From Blepharisma japonicum (taxonomy: Eukaryota; Ciliophora; Heterotrichea; Heterotrichida; Blepharismidae): a DNA stretch of 64,000 bases. The stretch spans positions 558,001-622,000 of the forward strand of contig CATKHK010000001.1 in NCBI GenBank assembly GCA_949751835.1, given 5' to 3'. The stretch's first letter is position 1. Each line of letters starts with the position of its first letter. Shown here piece by piece: positions 21,586 to 33,081 of this stretch. The position numbers were made by a program, and so were the translations under genes. Below the pieces are notes generated by a model that worked only from the letters and a program-made list of their open reading frames with translations, ran no database searches and was not told the DNA's origin.

Positions 21586-23106
21586 TTAAACAGTCATTAT
21601 ATTCGTATCTCTTGAGAGGAGGTCAAACTCATCAATAACTTTATCGAATTCAAAAGAATCCAGCTCTGAATAAACGTTAAAGAAAGGGTGTGTGTGGAGT
21701 CTAGCAAAGGTCAAAGATTCTCTTATATAGCTGGGAGGTTCTAGTTTTTTTACTTTCGGCCGCTTTCTTCTGTTAGCACAATCTTCTTTTGCCTTTTTAA
21801 TGTTTTCCAGCTGATTTTCCAATTCTTCTAATGTGTTTCTGTGGTGATTCTCTTCAAAAGCGCCTTGGTTCAAAAAATTAGCAAGGCTATCTTGAAATCT
21901 CTCATAAGATCTTGTGCACTCTTCAACAATGCATCTTAAGTCAATATTAAAATTTGAAAGCTTATGGAAATCCTTGAACTTAGGATTCCCAGTTAAAAGT
22001 TCAAGCATGATCTGTCCATACATTTCAAGCAGTTTGGCTTCTGTTTCATGGTGTGTATCTTCATTTCTAAAATCACCAAACTCAACCCCTTTTAAATAAA
22101 GCTTTAAGCCGTTATCCTGAATAAATACATTAGCACAAGTGATGGGGTATAAAACACTGTGAGTACATTTATGCAAAAGATCAGTAAATGCATTTAGTAG
22201 TTCTTTGGCTCAGTATTTAATTAAGGTTGGCAGCTGCTCAATGGTTCTCTATATGACTCTTACCCCGTTTAAAATTCTCCTTACAGTTATTCCTTTGAGT
22301 GTTTCAAAAAAATATAAGTTGCTTATTTCCGAAGAAATATCATCAAAGCCAAGATAATTATGGAAGTACTTTGATAAAAACAGCTGCTTATGAGCAGAAA
22401 TTTTGTTAAACAGTTTTGTAAGCACTTCACAGTCCAATAGAAGTCTCGGAACCACTAATACTTCAACAGGAATATCTCTTTTAGCGCAAAACCCTTGCTG
22501 TCTAACAGTTCCATCGGGATATTCTTGAAGCACTTTAATAGGCCTATTTCTATATTGCACACTTCTCACTCTTTCTTTATGTCAAAGCTTCTCTATGTTT
22601 GCGGACTCCTCTTCTTGAAATATATGAGCTGTTAGAATTGTTTCAGATTTATCATAAATTTTATCATAAACCGATCTTTGAACGTCTTCGCTATATGTGC
22701 TCAACCTTGATGCTACATCTTGCAGCAACTCTTCAGACTTTTGAATGGACACATAAGATTTGTAGGTTTTATACAGAAGTTGAGAAAGCTCAGATTCATT
22801 GAGACTTCCAGGATTCCACAATTCAATTGCATCGCGGGCTTGGATTAGCTTTGAATGGAGCTTGAGCGAATATTCAATTATTTTGTGGAATTCAGGGTTA
22901 TCAACTATTTGAGCTATAGTTGCTATTGCGCATTCAAAAGTAACCGGTAGAGAAGGGTGGAATCTTTCAATTCTACTTATATCTTCAGTTGAAAATAAGT
23001 TGTTTTTCATAGCCAAAGCAATGAAAACGTTCCATGACTCAATGTTTTTTATTGCTTCATCTTGTGCGGCTGATAAGAAACACTCATGCAATTTTAGGAA
23101 AAGCAT
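21586..23106 (-). CDS. Protein with a pseudokinase-like C-terminal domain
   Basis: The 501-aa protein starts with about 180 helical residues and continues with a domain whose end resembles the kinase C-lobe. HSVLYPITCANVFIQDNGLK stands where HRDxKPxN is expected, KGVEFGDF where DFG is expected, and FARLHTHPFF resembles the final kinase helix. The HRD Asp and Asn are missing and the DFG region is altered, so catalytic activity is unlikely. A 15-nt intron at 22249-22263 (gtaagagtcatatag) is phase 0. TGA-coded Trp lie at 22582 (EKL-W-HKERV) and near 22217 (KY-W-AKELL). The kinase relationship is an inference from spacing; it could be another helical fold. The start is the ATG at 23106. Confidence 0.6.
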
Positions 23107-23160
23107 ACACTTAAATAATTTTTTTAAATAATAAATTTTGATTTAATATAAATAGTACAG

Positions 23161-24627
23161 CTAATCATCTTTATACTCAGGCTGCGAATTTTGGCTTTTC
23201 AATCTTACAGGTAAAGGCTCAAAGTTAGGTGTCTTTGTAGGCACGTAATCATAATCACCCATTGAATTATTTTTGGATTGCAAAAGTGATGAAGCTACTG
23301 CGATGCTAGCAAGAGTGGAAGCGTTTGTAAAGGGTTTATCTTGTGAGGAGCAAACAACAGAATGCAGCTTTAAAAATGGGACTCTGTTTGCTGGAGGATT
23401 TGGCTGTGGGTCATATGAGTATCTAGCCATACTTTCTTTTGCTTCATTTTTGTCAAGCAAGGTTTGAAGAGCGTTATCAGCAACTTTGATTAAGTCTTTT
23501 AACTCGCTATTGGTATTCACACTTCCACAAGAAGATATAAAGCTTTGGTTTGTTCTTATATTTGACACTGACTTACTTCTATTGAAAACTGAAACTCCAT
23601 ATCTTGGCTTAACATTCTTATATTTGGAAGGAGTGCTGGTCCTTGGCATGTGGTCATTTTCATCTTGCTCTCTTTTTTTGGTAGGAGATCGGGCATTCAT
23701 TAAGCGCTTTCCAGATTCTATTGCTTCTTTTACTGTGAATTTTCTTATCATTGGAGAACTTTCTTCGAATAATGGCTGGCCAGGTCGCCCATAGAGCTCT
23801 TCAATTATTTTCTTTTCAGAAGTTAAACGCTCTTCTATTTCTGGATCCAGGGGTCTAGAAGGATGTCTTGCTTTTACAATTTGAATTAAAGACTCTTCTT
23901 CAAGCTTTTCCTGCTCTCTTTTCTTTTTTTCTAATTTTCCAAGTCTCCTTTTTGCATCATCTAAATAAGAAATACATGTAAGTCTTTTTATCAGTTCTCG
24001 GGCTTGTGATTTGTTGATTTGTCTGCTATCTCTTTTTATATCTACAGACTCTTCTTGTTTCTTCATAAATTCTCTCTGCTCATGTGCAAATCTCCTGTTT
24101 TCTATATCTTCTTGCAGCCTTTGATACACTTTGTCAGCCATTGGCTTTGGTAGTTTCTTGAGTGACTGGTTAATTTGGCTTTTTTCTTCCATTTCTGCAT
24201 AGGCTTGGATATGGGATTTAATTTTAAACCTTCTATTTACATCTTCTAAAAGCCTTTCAAAAACTTCAGTTTTCTTAGTAATTGAGGACCTGCTTTGTGT
24301 TTCATTATATTGAGAAATTGATTTTTGGAGCAAGGTTTTGCGATTTATATCGAAAACCATGCGGTCTACAAAATTCATACTGCTGGTATCAATATCTTTT
24401 AGTAACTGGGAAACTGCTTCAGGATTTATTTCAGCCATTTGCTCTTCTGTGTTTGTAGGAATCTGCAAGCACAGAGGAGATTCTTCATCAGAAAAATGAT
24501 GAGAGTCTTTTTGAAGCAGCCTATTGTTTCATCCAGGAATTTCAACTGATTTATTTAGCATAGTGGACTTATAACGAACTGGAATTGATTCTTCGCTACT
24601 GTTTGGTATCATTTCTGGGGTTTCCAT
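23161..24627 (-). CDS. Charged helical protein, unknown function
   Basis: The 488-aa protein has a basic/acidic helical middle (about 70-265: KKTEVFERLLEDVNRRFKIK, DDAKRRLGKLEKKKREQEKL). A conserved-looking segment IEELYGRPGQPLFEE follows, then a disordered Ser/Asn-rich C-terminal third with Pro patches. The N-terminal 53 residues start at the ATG at 24627 and contain a TGA-coded Trp (VEIPG-W-NNRLLQ). The pattern suits a cytoskeletal or ciliary structural protein, but I recognise no family and assign no function. No intron is needed. Confidence 0.65.
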
Positions 24628-24719
24628 CTTTTAAAACAGTTGTAAAGCAATAAAGAAACTTATTATGAGCCTGCTTACAATTAGAGTTACCTGTATAGAA
24701 AAATTAGAAAATTATAAAT

Positions 24720-26196
24720 ATGCGCGAATCAATAATGGCCTTTTTATTGATTTTATTTTCATATGTAAATTCACTTACTCTTGAAGACATAGATGGAAAT
24801 ATTGAACTACTAGAAAATTCTTTATATAAGTTCCAAAAAGCCAGAGATGTACTTATCTTTGATGAACAAAATGAGGAATATAGAGAATCAGACATGAAAG
24901 CGCTTTCAGAAGTTGTAGACAAAGAAGACTATTTGCTTAATAAACTTCTACCTAGAGGGAAATTCAACTCAGATTCTGAAGTGCTAACAATGGAATTTAT
25001 TACTCTGAGGCCTTTATCTTCATACAAAGATATAATTAATGGAAATAATTTAGGAATTGTAGTGACATCAAAGGATGGCTATATAAGGATTTTTGATATT
25101 ACAGGCAATTTGCTTATAGATTATGAGCTAGGGTATCAAACAAAATTTATTGCATGCACAAGCAACTATGATGAAATGAAAATTGCTGCGATTTCCCCTA
25201 GTCATAAGCTTCAAGTTTTCATGATATCAATGGAAAGAGTAAAGCAAAACCAAACTGATGAAAATGAGAGACTCTCAAACAGAATTGATTTTAACATCAC
25301 AAAGGAGAACGAAGATGACTTATATGCAGGAATAACTGCATCTTCAATGATTTATTATGTAAAAACAGGCAAAAAATCTTGAATAATAGGTGATGAGAAA
25401 GGAGGACTAAGCATCCATAGCTTTAATGCAACGTTTGTCAAAAGAGTAGAAACTGGATTCGGTGAAATAGTTTCGATGGACAGATTTGGACATCATCTTG
25501 TTTTTGGCTGCTCAAATGGAATTGGGCTAGTTCATTCAGGGACTTTTGAAATTAATCACTTTTGTGAATCTGTAAAATCTATATAGATACCAAATAAAAT
25601 CACTGGAGTAGTCATTGATACATCTGTCTCGACCTCAATTATTTATGGAGCAACAGAAAAAAATGGAATTATTATATTAGATACTCGCCCAAATGAAGAA
25701 TCAGAAGAATTGGGATGTCACAGTAAAATTTATGCTAGTTATTAAAAAATTCGACCATGGAAATTCAGATGGGCTGATTAAAATAAAGTCAATTAGAGGC
25801 TATTTATTAGTTCTCAGTGAAGATGGAGAATTAAGATTCTATAATTCAACCAGTGTAAGAGAAAATGAATTCTCAAAGACCTTCAATATAACAATTTCCA
25901 GTGCTTCTGGAAATAGTTTGCTGAAAGTCAGCAGGATTCAAAATGGGGGAAATTTAATATCTATTGTAAATAAGAAAGAAATCATGGTTTTTGAATATGT
26001 TTTACCTTATAAAGAAGGATCAGGAGTCGAATTTGGTGGTATGAGATATATTATGTAATAATCATATAGATTATTTGTAGCAATTGGTGGAGCAGTTTTA
26101 TGGCAGTATGTGAAAACTAACGAAAATGATAAGAAAAAAGAAAATAATAGTGATGACGAGAGGGAAATTGAAAATCTTATTAGAAGAGCGAGATAG
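24720..26196 (+). CDS. Type I membrane protein with lumenal beta-propeller-like domain
   Basis: The 476-aa protein has an N-terminal signal peptide (MRESIMAFLLILFSYVNS). A short helical region and a repetitive beta-sheet domain with PQQ/WD-like strands follow (NNLGIVVTSKDGYIRIFD, GYLLVLSEDGELRFYN). There is one membrane segment near the C-terminus (YIILFVAIGGAVLWQYV) and a 28-residue charged cytosolic tail. A TGA at 25380 codes Trp. Three introns are required: 25572-25586 (gtaaaatctatatag, 15 nt), 25723-25738 (gtaaaatttatgctag, 16 nt, needed to change frame) and 26055-26069 (gtaataatcatatag, 15 nt, inside the membrane segment). The layout recalls ER proteins such as EMC1, but the sequence is too short and too divergent to name it. 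Confidence 0.8.
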
Positions 26197-26270
26197 GGGT
26201 AGAAATTCATAATTAATATTCATATATTACAAATATAATTTTTAAGCTTATGTGATTAAAAATACGCATG

Positions 26271-27536
26271 CTAAGGCAATACAGAGTGTGTCCTGAAAAC
26301 TAGTATTGCTAAATCAATTCCAGATAAAATAGCTTTAATTGATGGATTTCCAATATTTAGCATATAACTTTTTAGGCTGTTAAAAGTAGAAACAACTCAT
26401 TTATCTGTATCTGATAAATCCAATGAACTCAAAATTGTTCTTTCTTTTATCAAGCAAGCTAAAATCTACATTAAACATACTTTAAAACAAGATTTGAAAG
26501 ATTCTTTAATTTCAATTTCATCAATGTCAGAAACTGTTTGAATTACTAGACTCACAGTATCAGAGCCTTTAAAAAGGGCATAAGTTTTATCTCTTATTTT
26601 GACCATCTCAATATCTACAGAAAACAAAGATTCTTTTGAAAGAGAAACGATAGAAGACAATCCGTTTGATTTGCTAATCCTCTTAATGAATGGCACATTA
26701 ATAGCAGAAAGTCTTTCAATACATATAATACCATTATCCTATATGAGTTTTACATAAAACATCATTTTTAATTTTTGAGGAATCAGCTTTTGGCAAAGAA
26801 TAAGATTAATTTTTAAATCAGCATGCATTTGGACAATCGAACAAAAAAATGAAGAAAATTCATCATAATTTGTAATAACTGATGCATTTTTATCAGATAG
26901 TGTAAATGACTCAGGCAAAATAGATTCAATATATAATACTGCAAGATATCTCTGCTCTTTTACTTTTAAATTATAAGGTACTTCAAAGAGAAATCCATTA
27001 AATTGAGAAATTGGAGAGCATGAACTGGAATTTATTCTTAAAAATAAAACTCGATTCGATAAATAAGGAAGATTGTCGGCTGAGCAATCAATAGTTTTTA
27101 AGAAACATTCAAGAATAATTAAGCATAAATCTCTTTTATTTGTAAAAGGGCGAAGCTTATTTAATGACTGGCTAAGAATGTCAAGGATTAAGCTCATCTC
27201 TGTAAAATTCAGTTTAGATAACTTTGCTTTTAATTCTTTTTCAACTTTAAGCCTCGATATGTTGAGCGCTTTGATTGCTTTAAATCACGAAGTGTGTGGA
27301 CATCTGTCAAGGAGCTCAATCATAAATGAAAGCATAAATATACCTAAACTCCCATAGCTTTTATTAAATTTAATTCCTTCCTCAATAATTACAATTTCCA
27401 AGCCAGAGTATGCAGAGTGTTTTAGATATTCAAGTATCATTTCCTCGGAAATACACAATGTTCCATCTTGATTACAGATATTTCCTCTTAAAACCTCTTT
27501 CAAGGATTCTTTTAATAGAATCATACTTTCCATCAT
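26271..27536 (-). CDS. Divergent TCP-1/cpn60-like protein (BBS/MKKS-type?)
   Basis: The 411-aa protein resembles group II chaperonins weakly. The N-terminal part has the order of equatorial helices followed by a Gly-poor counterpart of the nucleotide loop (KSYGSLGIFMLSFMIELL in place of GDGTT...), so ATP binding is doubtful. QKLKMMFYDNGIICIERL, followed by VPFIKRISKSNGLSSI, matches the apical-domain region where CCT subunits read xGIxVVRRV and IAKATGA. Two 15-nt introns are needed: 26739-26753 (gtaaaactcatatag) and 26466-26480 (gtatgtttaatgtag). TGA-coded Trp are at 27282 and near 26380. Length is well below the usual 530-570 aa. Loss of ATPase motifs is typical of the BBS6/10/12 group, but the exact relation is uncertain. 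The start is the first ATG at 27536. Confidence 0.5.
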
Positions 27537-27679
27537 TACTTCTGTACACAATAAGATTCAATTTAATTTTATATCTTAATAATTTTTGTTATAAATATCA
27601 AAATTAGAGATCACAAGCCGCACACAATGACGACAAATTGGAGTCTATTTAAAGAAGCATATAAAACTTGAAAAATAAA

Positions 27680-30296
27680 ATGATGGATCTTATCTATTCT
27701 CTTTACACAAATACTGATAATGAAACATTATATAATGAAATAACTCCCAGAGATTATCAATTAGAAATATTAGAGATTGCAAAAACTCAGAATACAATAG
27801 CATTTCTAGATACAGGCACTGGCAAAACTTTGATTGCAATTATGCTAACTAAATGACTTTCAGGAAAAGCAATATTTCTTACCCCTACAAGAGCTCTGAT
27901 CGAACAGCAGGATAGTGTAGCCAAAAAGTTTAATATTCGATGTGACTGGCGGTCAGGCAAAAAAGCTGAAAGCTGAAACTCTATCAAATGGCAAAATTGG
28001 ATATCGAAATTTGATTTATTATTTTTAACTCCTCAGCTTTTTCTTAATTCTCTCCGTCATGGGTATTTTCAAATGGAACAATTTGATTTATTGATATACG
28101 ATGAATGCCACCATTGCAAAGGGGACCACCCATATTTATTAATTCAAACCGAATTTTATTTCGCCTCTCATAAAAAACCCAAAATTCTTGGGCTCACAGC
28201 GTCACCAGTTGTTACTGGGCCAAAAGAGATCAAAGAACTAGAATCAGAGCTACGTGATTTATGCTTATTTTTGGATTCTGATTTTGCTCAAGTAAACCGA
28301 CACTCTGTCAATAAAATTGCAAGTCAGGCTAAGGTAATAGTTCAAGGAGTAAATCATATTTCAGAATGTAACTCTAATACTATTGAAGAATTAAGCCAAA
28401 TTATGAAATCCGATATAAATATGAGAGATCATTTTGATTCTGCAAAAACCATATTTGAGAAGATAGGTGAAATTGGATTAAAATTTTACTTGAGAGATTT
28501 TCCATATAAAAATGAATTATTATATTTCTTTGAAATGCGAGTTGGAGAAGGATATTCTGAGTTATTTTTAGAACTTATACATATATTAAGTGAACAGATT
28601 AGCCTTGGAGATTCTGGACAAGTAATTGTTCTCGCTGAAAGAAGAGTAACAGCATGATACCTTGCTGATTCATTAAATTATTTTAGCAAGCTATATAATT
28701 TGAATATTAAAGCAGGAAAAGTGATTGGAATAAATCAAGGCTCAATAAGCTCAGAAGTATGCAATATGAAAAATTCCAGTCATGAGTATTCTTTGAATGA
28801 TTTCAGGTTAGGGAAAATTAACGTCCTAGTAGCAACAACAGTTGTGGAAGAAGGAATTGATATTCCTTCATGCAATTTTGTTATTAGATATGATAGTCCG
28901 CCTAATAATTTAAGATCATATGTGCAATCGAAAGGAAGAGCAAGAGATAAAAACTCGAAATTTATTGTATTGATTCCTCTACAAAATCAAGTTGAAACAA
29001 TAGATTTAATGAGAAGGTTTGATTATATGATAGAGTTTCTCAAAGATTTAGCTGATAAGCCTATAACTAAGCCAGTAAGAGGAATGATTTCATATGTCTC
29101 TTTTAAGATTCCAGAAACAGGAGCAACTATAAGTACTACATGAAGTGAACAATGAATTAAAGACTTTGAAATTTCGCTGAAAAAATTGACAGGGGAAAAA
29201 ATAAAATATGAAACAAAATATATACGAGAAATCTCACAATCAAAAGGATATTTAGGAATAATAAAATTCCCTTCTCTTTTATGCATTGATGATGCCAAAT
29301 CAAGCAAATTGTATTGCAAAGAAAGCGATGCTTTGAAAGATGCTATTGTTCAGGCTGCTGAAGTATTGTATTGAAATAAATTCATAGATGAGTTTTTATT
29401 TCCATCCATAGAAAAAGGATTAAAAGCTATGAGAAGTACTCACTCACCATATGAAAATTCAAAATCCAGCTTATGCAGCCTTTTTGTTAATGATGAAGCT
29501 CATCTCGAGCAAAACTCAATTGAAAGATTCTATGGAAATTCTGATAGTCTCTATTATATATATAAACTCGCAATTTTGGATCAGCAAAGCGACTTATCAT
29601 TAGGATTATTTTCAACTGCAGACATTCCTGATTGTTCATTTGATTTATTAGCATCAGAACATACTATGAATTCTTTAGTAAAGCAAATTCATACTTCTTC
29701 CAGAATAAGAATACAGCTTATAAAAACAGAGCGCTTTGATTTAAAAGAGCTTAGCATGGTTAAAGCATTTCACTTAACAATTGATTCAATTTTAGGCTGT
29801 CAATTTAGCAAAAGAAGAAGAAACATTTACGAAGAACATATTGGGAATGCTGTATCTGATTTAGATCTTCAAGTGCCATTATGCAATTTTGGACGACAAT
29901 ATAAATTGAAACATAATTAAATCGAATATTCGATTTATAAGGAATCCAACAAATTTTGACTCAAAGTCTTATGAAAATCTTGCGCTGAAACTTGATACCC
30001 ATGACTTATATGTTATCATAGATATTTTATTTGATTTGCCTAAGAATGAAGTTTATAATAACAATTCAAACCAGGCTACTCGTATTGAAAGAGAAATTAA
30101 CAAAGAATATTTTTGTGTTCAAAAGGTTGATCGCCACATAGATGATTTTTGGTCTAAATGGAATTCTCAAACAAAATCTCAGGAATTTTTAAAACGCTCA
30201 GATTTAATATTTAGCCCAATTCCTTCTTATTTCTTGAATTTGTGTAGCAATCTTCCAAAAATTATAAGTAAAATAGATGAATTTTTATATGGATAA
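27680..30296 (+). CDS. Dicer-type helicase protein lacking RNase III domains
   Basis: The N-terminal region is a Dicer/RIG-I-class helicase: [13 protein letters not shown] (Walker A, K49), YDECHHC (DECH box, 141-144), [23 protein letters not shown] and [11 protein letters not shown] Dicer dimerisation-like domain follows, then a platform-like segment ([31 protein letters not shown]). Six or more TGA codons are Trp. The first frame ends at TAA 29918, but the next frame continues with [13 protein letters not shown], the Dicer-type motif after the platform, and reaches [20 protein letters not shown], resembling the connector before RNase IIIa. A 13-nt intron at 29852-29864 (gtatctgatttag) would join them (867 aa). 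After TAA 30294 no RNase III sequence is found. It probably binds and translocates on dsRNA rather than cutting it. The start is the ATG at 27680. Confidence 0.75.
29852..29864 (+). other. Candidate 13-nt intron
   Basis: gtatctgatttag begins GT, ends TAG, lies at a codon boundary, and has an A five bases before its last five bases' end-block like the other introns here (A then tttag). Its removal moves the Dicer-type gene from the frame that stops at 29918 into the frame that continues to 30294 with family-like sequence. A 22-nt alternative (29852-29873, ending caag) or a one-base sequence error would also fit. Confidence 0.4.
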
Positions 30297-30556
30297 TTTC
30301 TGGCAACTGTGAAATATTTTTTATTTTTTAAGTTAGCTATAATTTATTTCTTATTGAATTTAAAATTCTCCAAATTAGATTAAAATCTAATTTTTCCATT
30401 TATTGCCAATTTTCCAGTAATTTGAAAATTTAAAGAATCATCATCGTTTATACAGTCAATAATCTATCCAAAAAAATTCAATGTAGCTTAATCTGTTTTT
30501 TCATAAACATATCACATCAACAATACCTTAATCCTAGAAAAATATTCCAACTGAAA

Positions 30557-31676
30557 ATGAAGCCAGGACAACTGTATATTTCTATGTAGAATCGTAATGA
30601 AGACCATGACTTGGGGTCGAGACTCACACAATTTATTCGACTATGAGTCAAGGAACTGCATCAAAAAGCAATTCCAAACTTCAAGCCCTTTCCAGGTCAC
30701 TCGCGCAGAAACTGATATCAATTTACTATTTTCTCAGGTAGACCTCAAGCGAGCCAGCTCACATCCCGACGTTCTTGCTACTATTTATCAAGAAAAAGGC
30801 TCATTTTATATTAAATCCGAAGAAGAGCCGCTCTGGCAGGTTGTAAGATCTTTGAAAACCAGTAGTGGCCCGGGTCATGTACTGCAAAAAGGTGATACCA
30901 TAAAGCTAGGAAGAGCTTGCTATAAAATAAAAGACCTGAATTTTGGCCAAGACGATTCTTCAAGTGATCGGACACAAGAAAGCGAAGAAGAGTCAATAAA
31001 TGAAATTCCAGAGGAATATGAAAATGGCGTCTGCAGAATCTGCTTCTGTGAAAGCGAGCCTGGGAATCCTCTTATCGTTCCTTGCAATTGCACTGGCTCA
31101 GTAAAGCATATTCACCTCCAATGCTTGCAGAAATGGCTGTCTTATCATATGTCTTCTAAGCAGTGCGAAAATTCTGCTGTTTATCACTGGAAAACAATTG
31201 AGTGTGAGCTTTGTAAAGGCGTTTTTCCGTTTAGTTTAGGCATAAAAGGAAAAGATTATAATTTATTCCAAGTGGAAAAGCCAGATATTCCTTATATTGT
31301 TCTTGAAGCAGCTGGCCAAAACAAAGGAAACGAAAAAGGAGCTCATGTTATTACTTTTTCGCAGCAGTCCTCAGTTATATTGGGTAGAGGCCATGAAAGT
31401 GATGTGAGGATCGCTGATATTTCTGTTTCTAGGTGTCATGCAATTATAAAATATGAAAGGAATCAATTTGTTTTGGAGGACAATAATTCAAAATTTGGAA
31501 CTTTATTGCAAGTAGCAAGACCTATAGAAATTCCGCTGAATAATACAGTTGCATTGCAAGCTGGAAGGACAGTAATGGCTTTATCTTTAAAAGCAAGTAG
31601 CTCAAATATCAGCGCTCTTTGTGATGCTTCGCTGGATGAGGCTGAACATTATGCTCCTCACAAAAGATCTCTATAG
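30557..31676 (+). CDS. FHA / RING-CH (RINGv) protein, probable E3 ligase
   Basis: The 367-aa protein has an FHA-like N-terminal domain (about 50-130; DTIKLGRACYKIKDL). Next is a RING-CH finger (about 154-212: CRICFCESEPGNPLIVPCNC, HLQCLQKWL, CELC), the C4HC3 type of MARCH ubiquitin ligases. A second, clearer FHA domain follows (about 250-330: SVILGRGHESDVRIADISVS, then RCHAIIKY and NNSKFGT). FHA domains bind phosphothreonine, so it may ubiquitinate phosphorylated targets; no membrane segment is seen. A 16-nt intron at 30574-30589 (gtatatttctatgtag) joins a 17-nt first exon (MKPGQ-L) to the ORF. If that exon is wrong, the ATG at 30597 gives 359 aa. The end is TAG. Confidence 0.85.
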
Positions 31677-32002
31677 AGGTGAATTTTAATGATATAATTT
31701 AGTTTATTATCCTCACAATAAATATTATTCTTTGTTAAATATTATTAAAGCTCATTCTATAATAAGTTTACCATTCTACCTTATGTGAGTGAGATATATG
31801 AAAGGATTTATAAAATCTTAAAATTTTCGAAAAATTATCATAAATAAATTATAATTGCAAAATGTGAAGTCATTTGTATATTCCAATATGCTTGAAAACT
31901 TAACAGGATAGCAATAAGATATATTATCTCTTAAAATCAGTTAGAAAAGAAAGGAAAAATTAAGTTCGAGATATTTAACTTATAAACATAAAGATATTTA
32001 TA
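31677..32002. other. AT-rich intergenic region
   Basis: Nothing recognisable beyond AT-rich sequence between two plus-strand genes. It should contain the 3' end of the FHA/RING-CH transcript and the promoter of the leucine-rich-repeat gene. Confidence 0.4.
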
Positions 32003-33001
32003 ATGGAGCATGGAAATGTGCGCATAAGACCTGTGACTCCTCGAGTTGTAGAAAATCGTCAAGAAGACTCTCCAGATGAGTATGATATTCAGAAACTTTT
32101 ATCAAAACTAGCAAACATTTCCGTTTCTTCTTTTCAATCAATAAAAAGGCTCGAATTGTGTGTCAACACCGATGAAGTACCTCTGCATAAAATTAGTGAA
32201 GAGTGTCCACAGCTCACAGAACTTAAATTAAATGGAAGTTCATTAGAGTCACTTCGAGATCTTGGCACTGGTTGGAATGAATTAACAATTCTATGAGTTG
32301 TTCGAACAGGATTGGTAGAATTCGAAGGGATTTCTGCATTCCCCAAACTTTCTGAACTTTATGCAGCATTTAATGCAGTTACTGATTTGTCCTGCTTGAT
32401 GTTTAATGACACTCTGCAAGTCCTCGATATCGAAGGAAATCAAATCGAGAATTGAAGCCAAGTTGAGCATCTAAAATACTGTGATCAGCTCTGGTCTCTT
32501 AATTTAGAAAGCAATCCAATTGTGAAAAACTTAGAATATCGAGCAAAATGCTTAGAAATGCTTCCGCAGCTGCAGATTTTGGATGATAATCCAAGAGAGG
32601 CAACTGTGAGTGCACAAACAGAAACAAATTTTAATATAGACAGTAAAGAACCAGATGAACTTGAACTAGTCACAAACTCGGTTAGAGAGTCAACTCCCAA
32701 GCGGAAACAAGCAGAAATAAGGCCGAAGAGTGCAAACCCAATGTTCAGAGACGAAGGAGTTAGCCATCTAACAGAAGAAATTTTTAGCGGAAATCCGCTA
32801 AAAGCAATGAGGTATAGAAGGAACAGACTGTTTCAAGATAGAGCTAATTTTGATATTATGACTCTTATTAAAGAATTCAAAGTAGATAACACGAAAGACT
32901 TCAAGCCTGTCCATGTTCCTCAAATGGTAAGAAGAACAAGAAAAGTAATGGCAAGGGAAAGATTTACAGCGGATTATGAGACTAAAAAGAATGAAATGTA
33001 G
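32003..33001 (+). CDS. LRRC56: Leucine-rich repeat protein, LRRC56/ODA8-like
   Basis: The 332-aa protein has about five LRRs (residues 50-190): LTELKLNGSSLESLRDLGTG, a TGA-coded Trp then VVRTGLVEFEGISAFPKLSE, LYAAFNAVTDLSCL, LQVLDIEGNQIENW and LNLESNPIV. The order and wording (LKLNGSxLxSLRDLGT, ELYAxxNxxxDLS, VLDxEGN) match LRRC56, the protein whose Chlamydomonas homologue is ODA8 and which helps assemble or transport outer dynein arms. The C-terminal part is basic, with a conserved-looking RYRRNRLFQDRANFDIM. Two TGA codons (32294 and 32453) are Trp. A ciliated cell fits the role. The orthology call is mine from motif memory. Confidence 0.8.
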
Positions 33002-33081
33002 CTGAATTATAGTTATCTATATCAAGTATTTTGAATTCCATTTAATTTCACAATTTTTATATTATAGCTTTGAATTTGTGA

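Noticed and set aside
27627-27679. Upstream ATG (27627) as start of the Dicer-type protein
   Set aside because: It lies in another frame and no 15/16-nt intron connects it; treated as a possible short upstream ORF.
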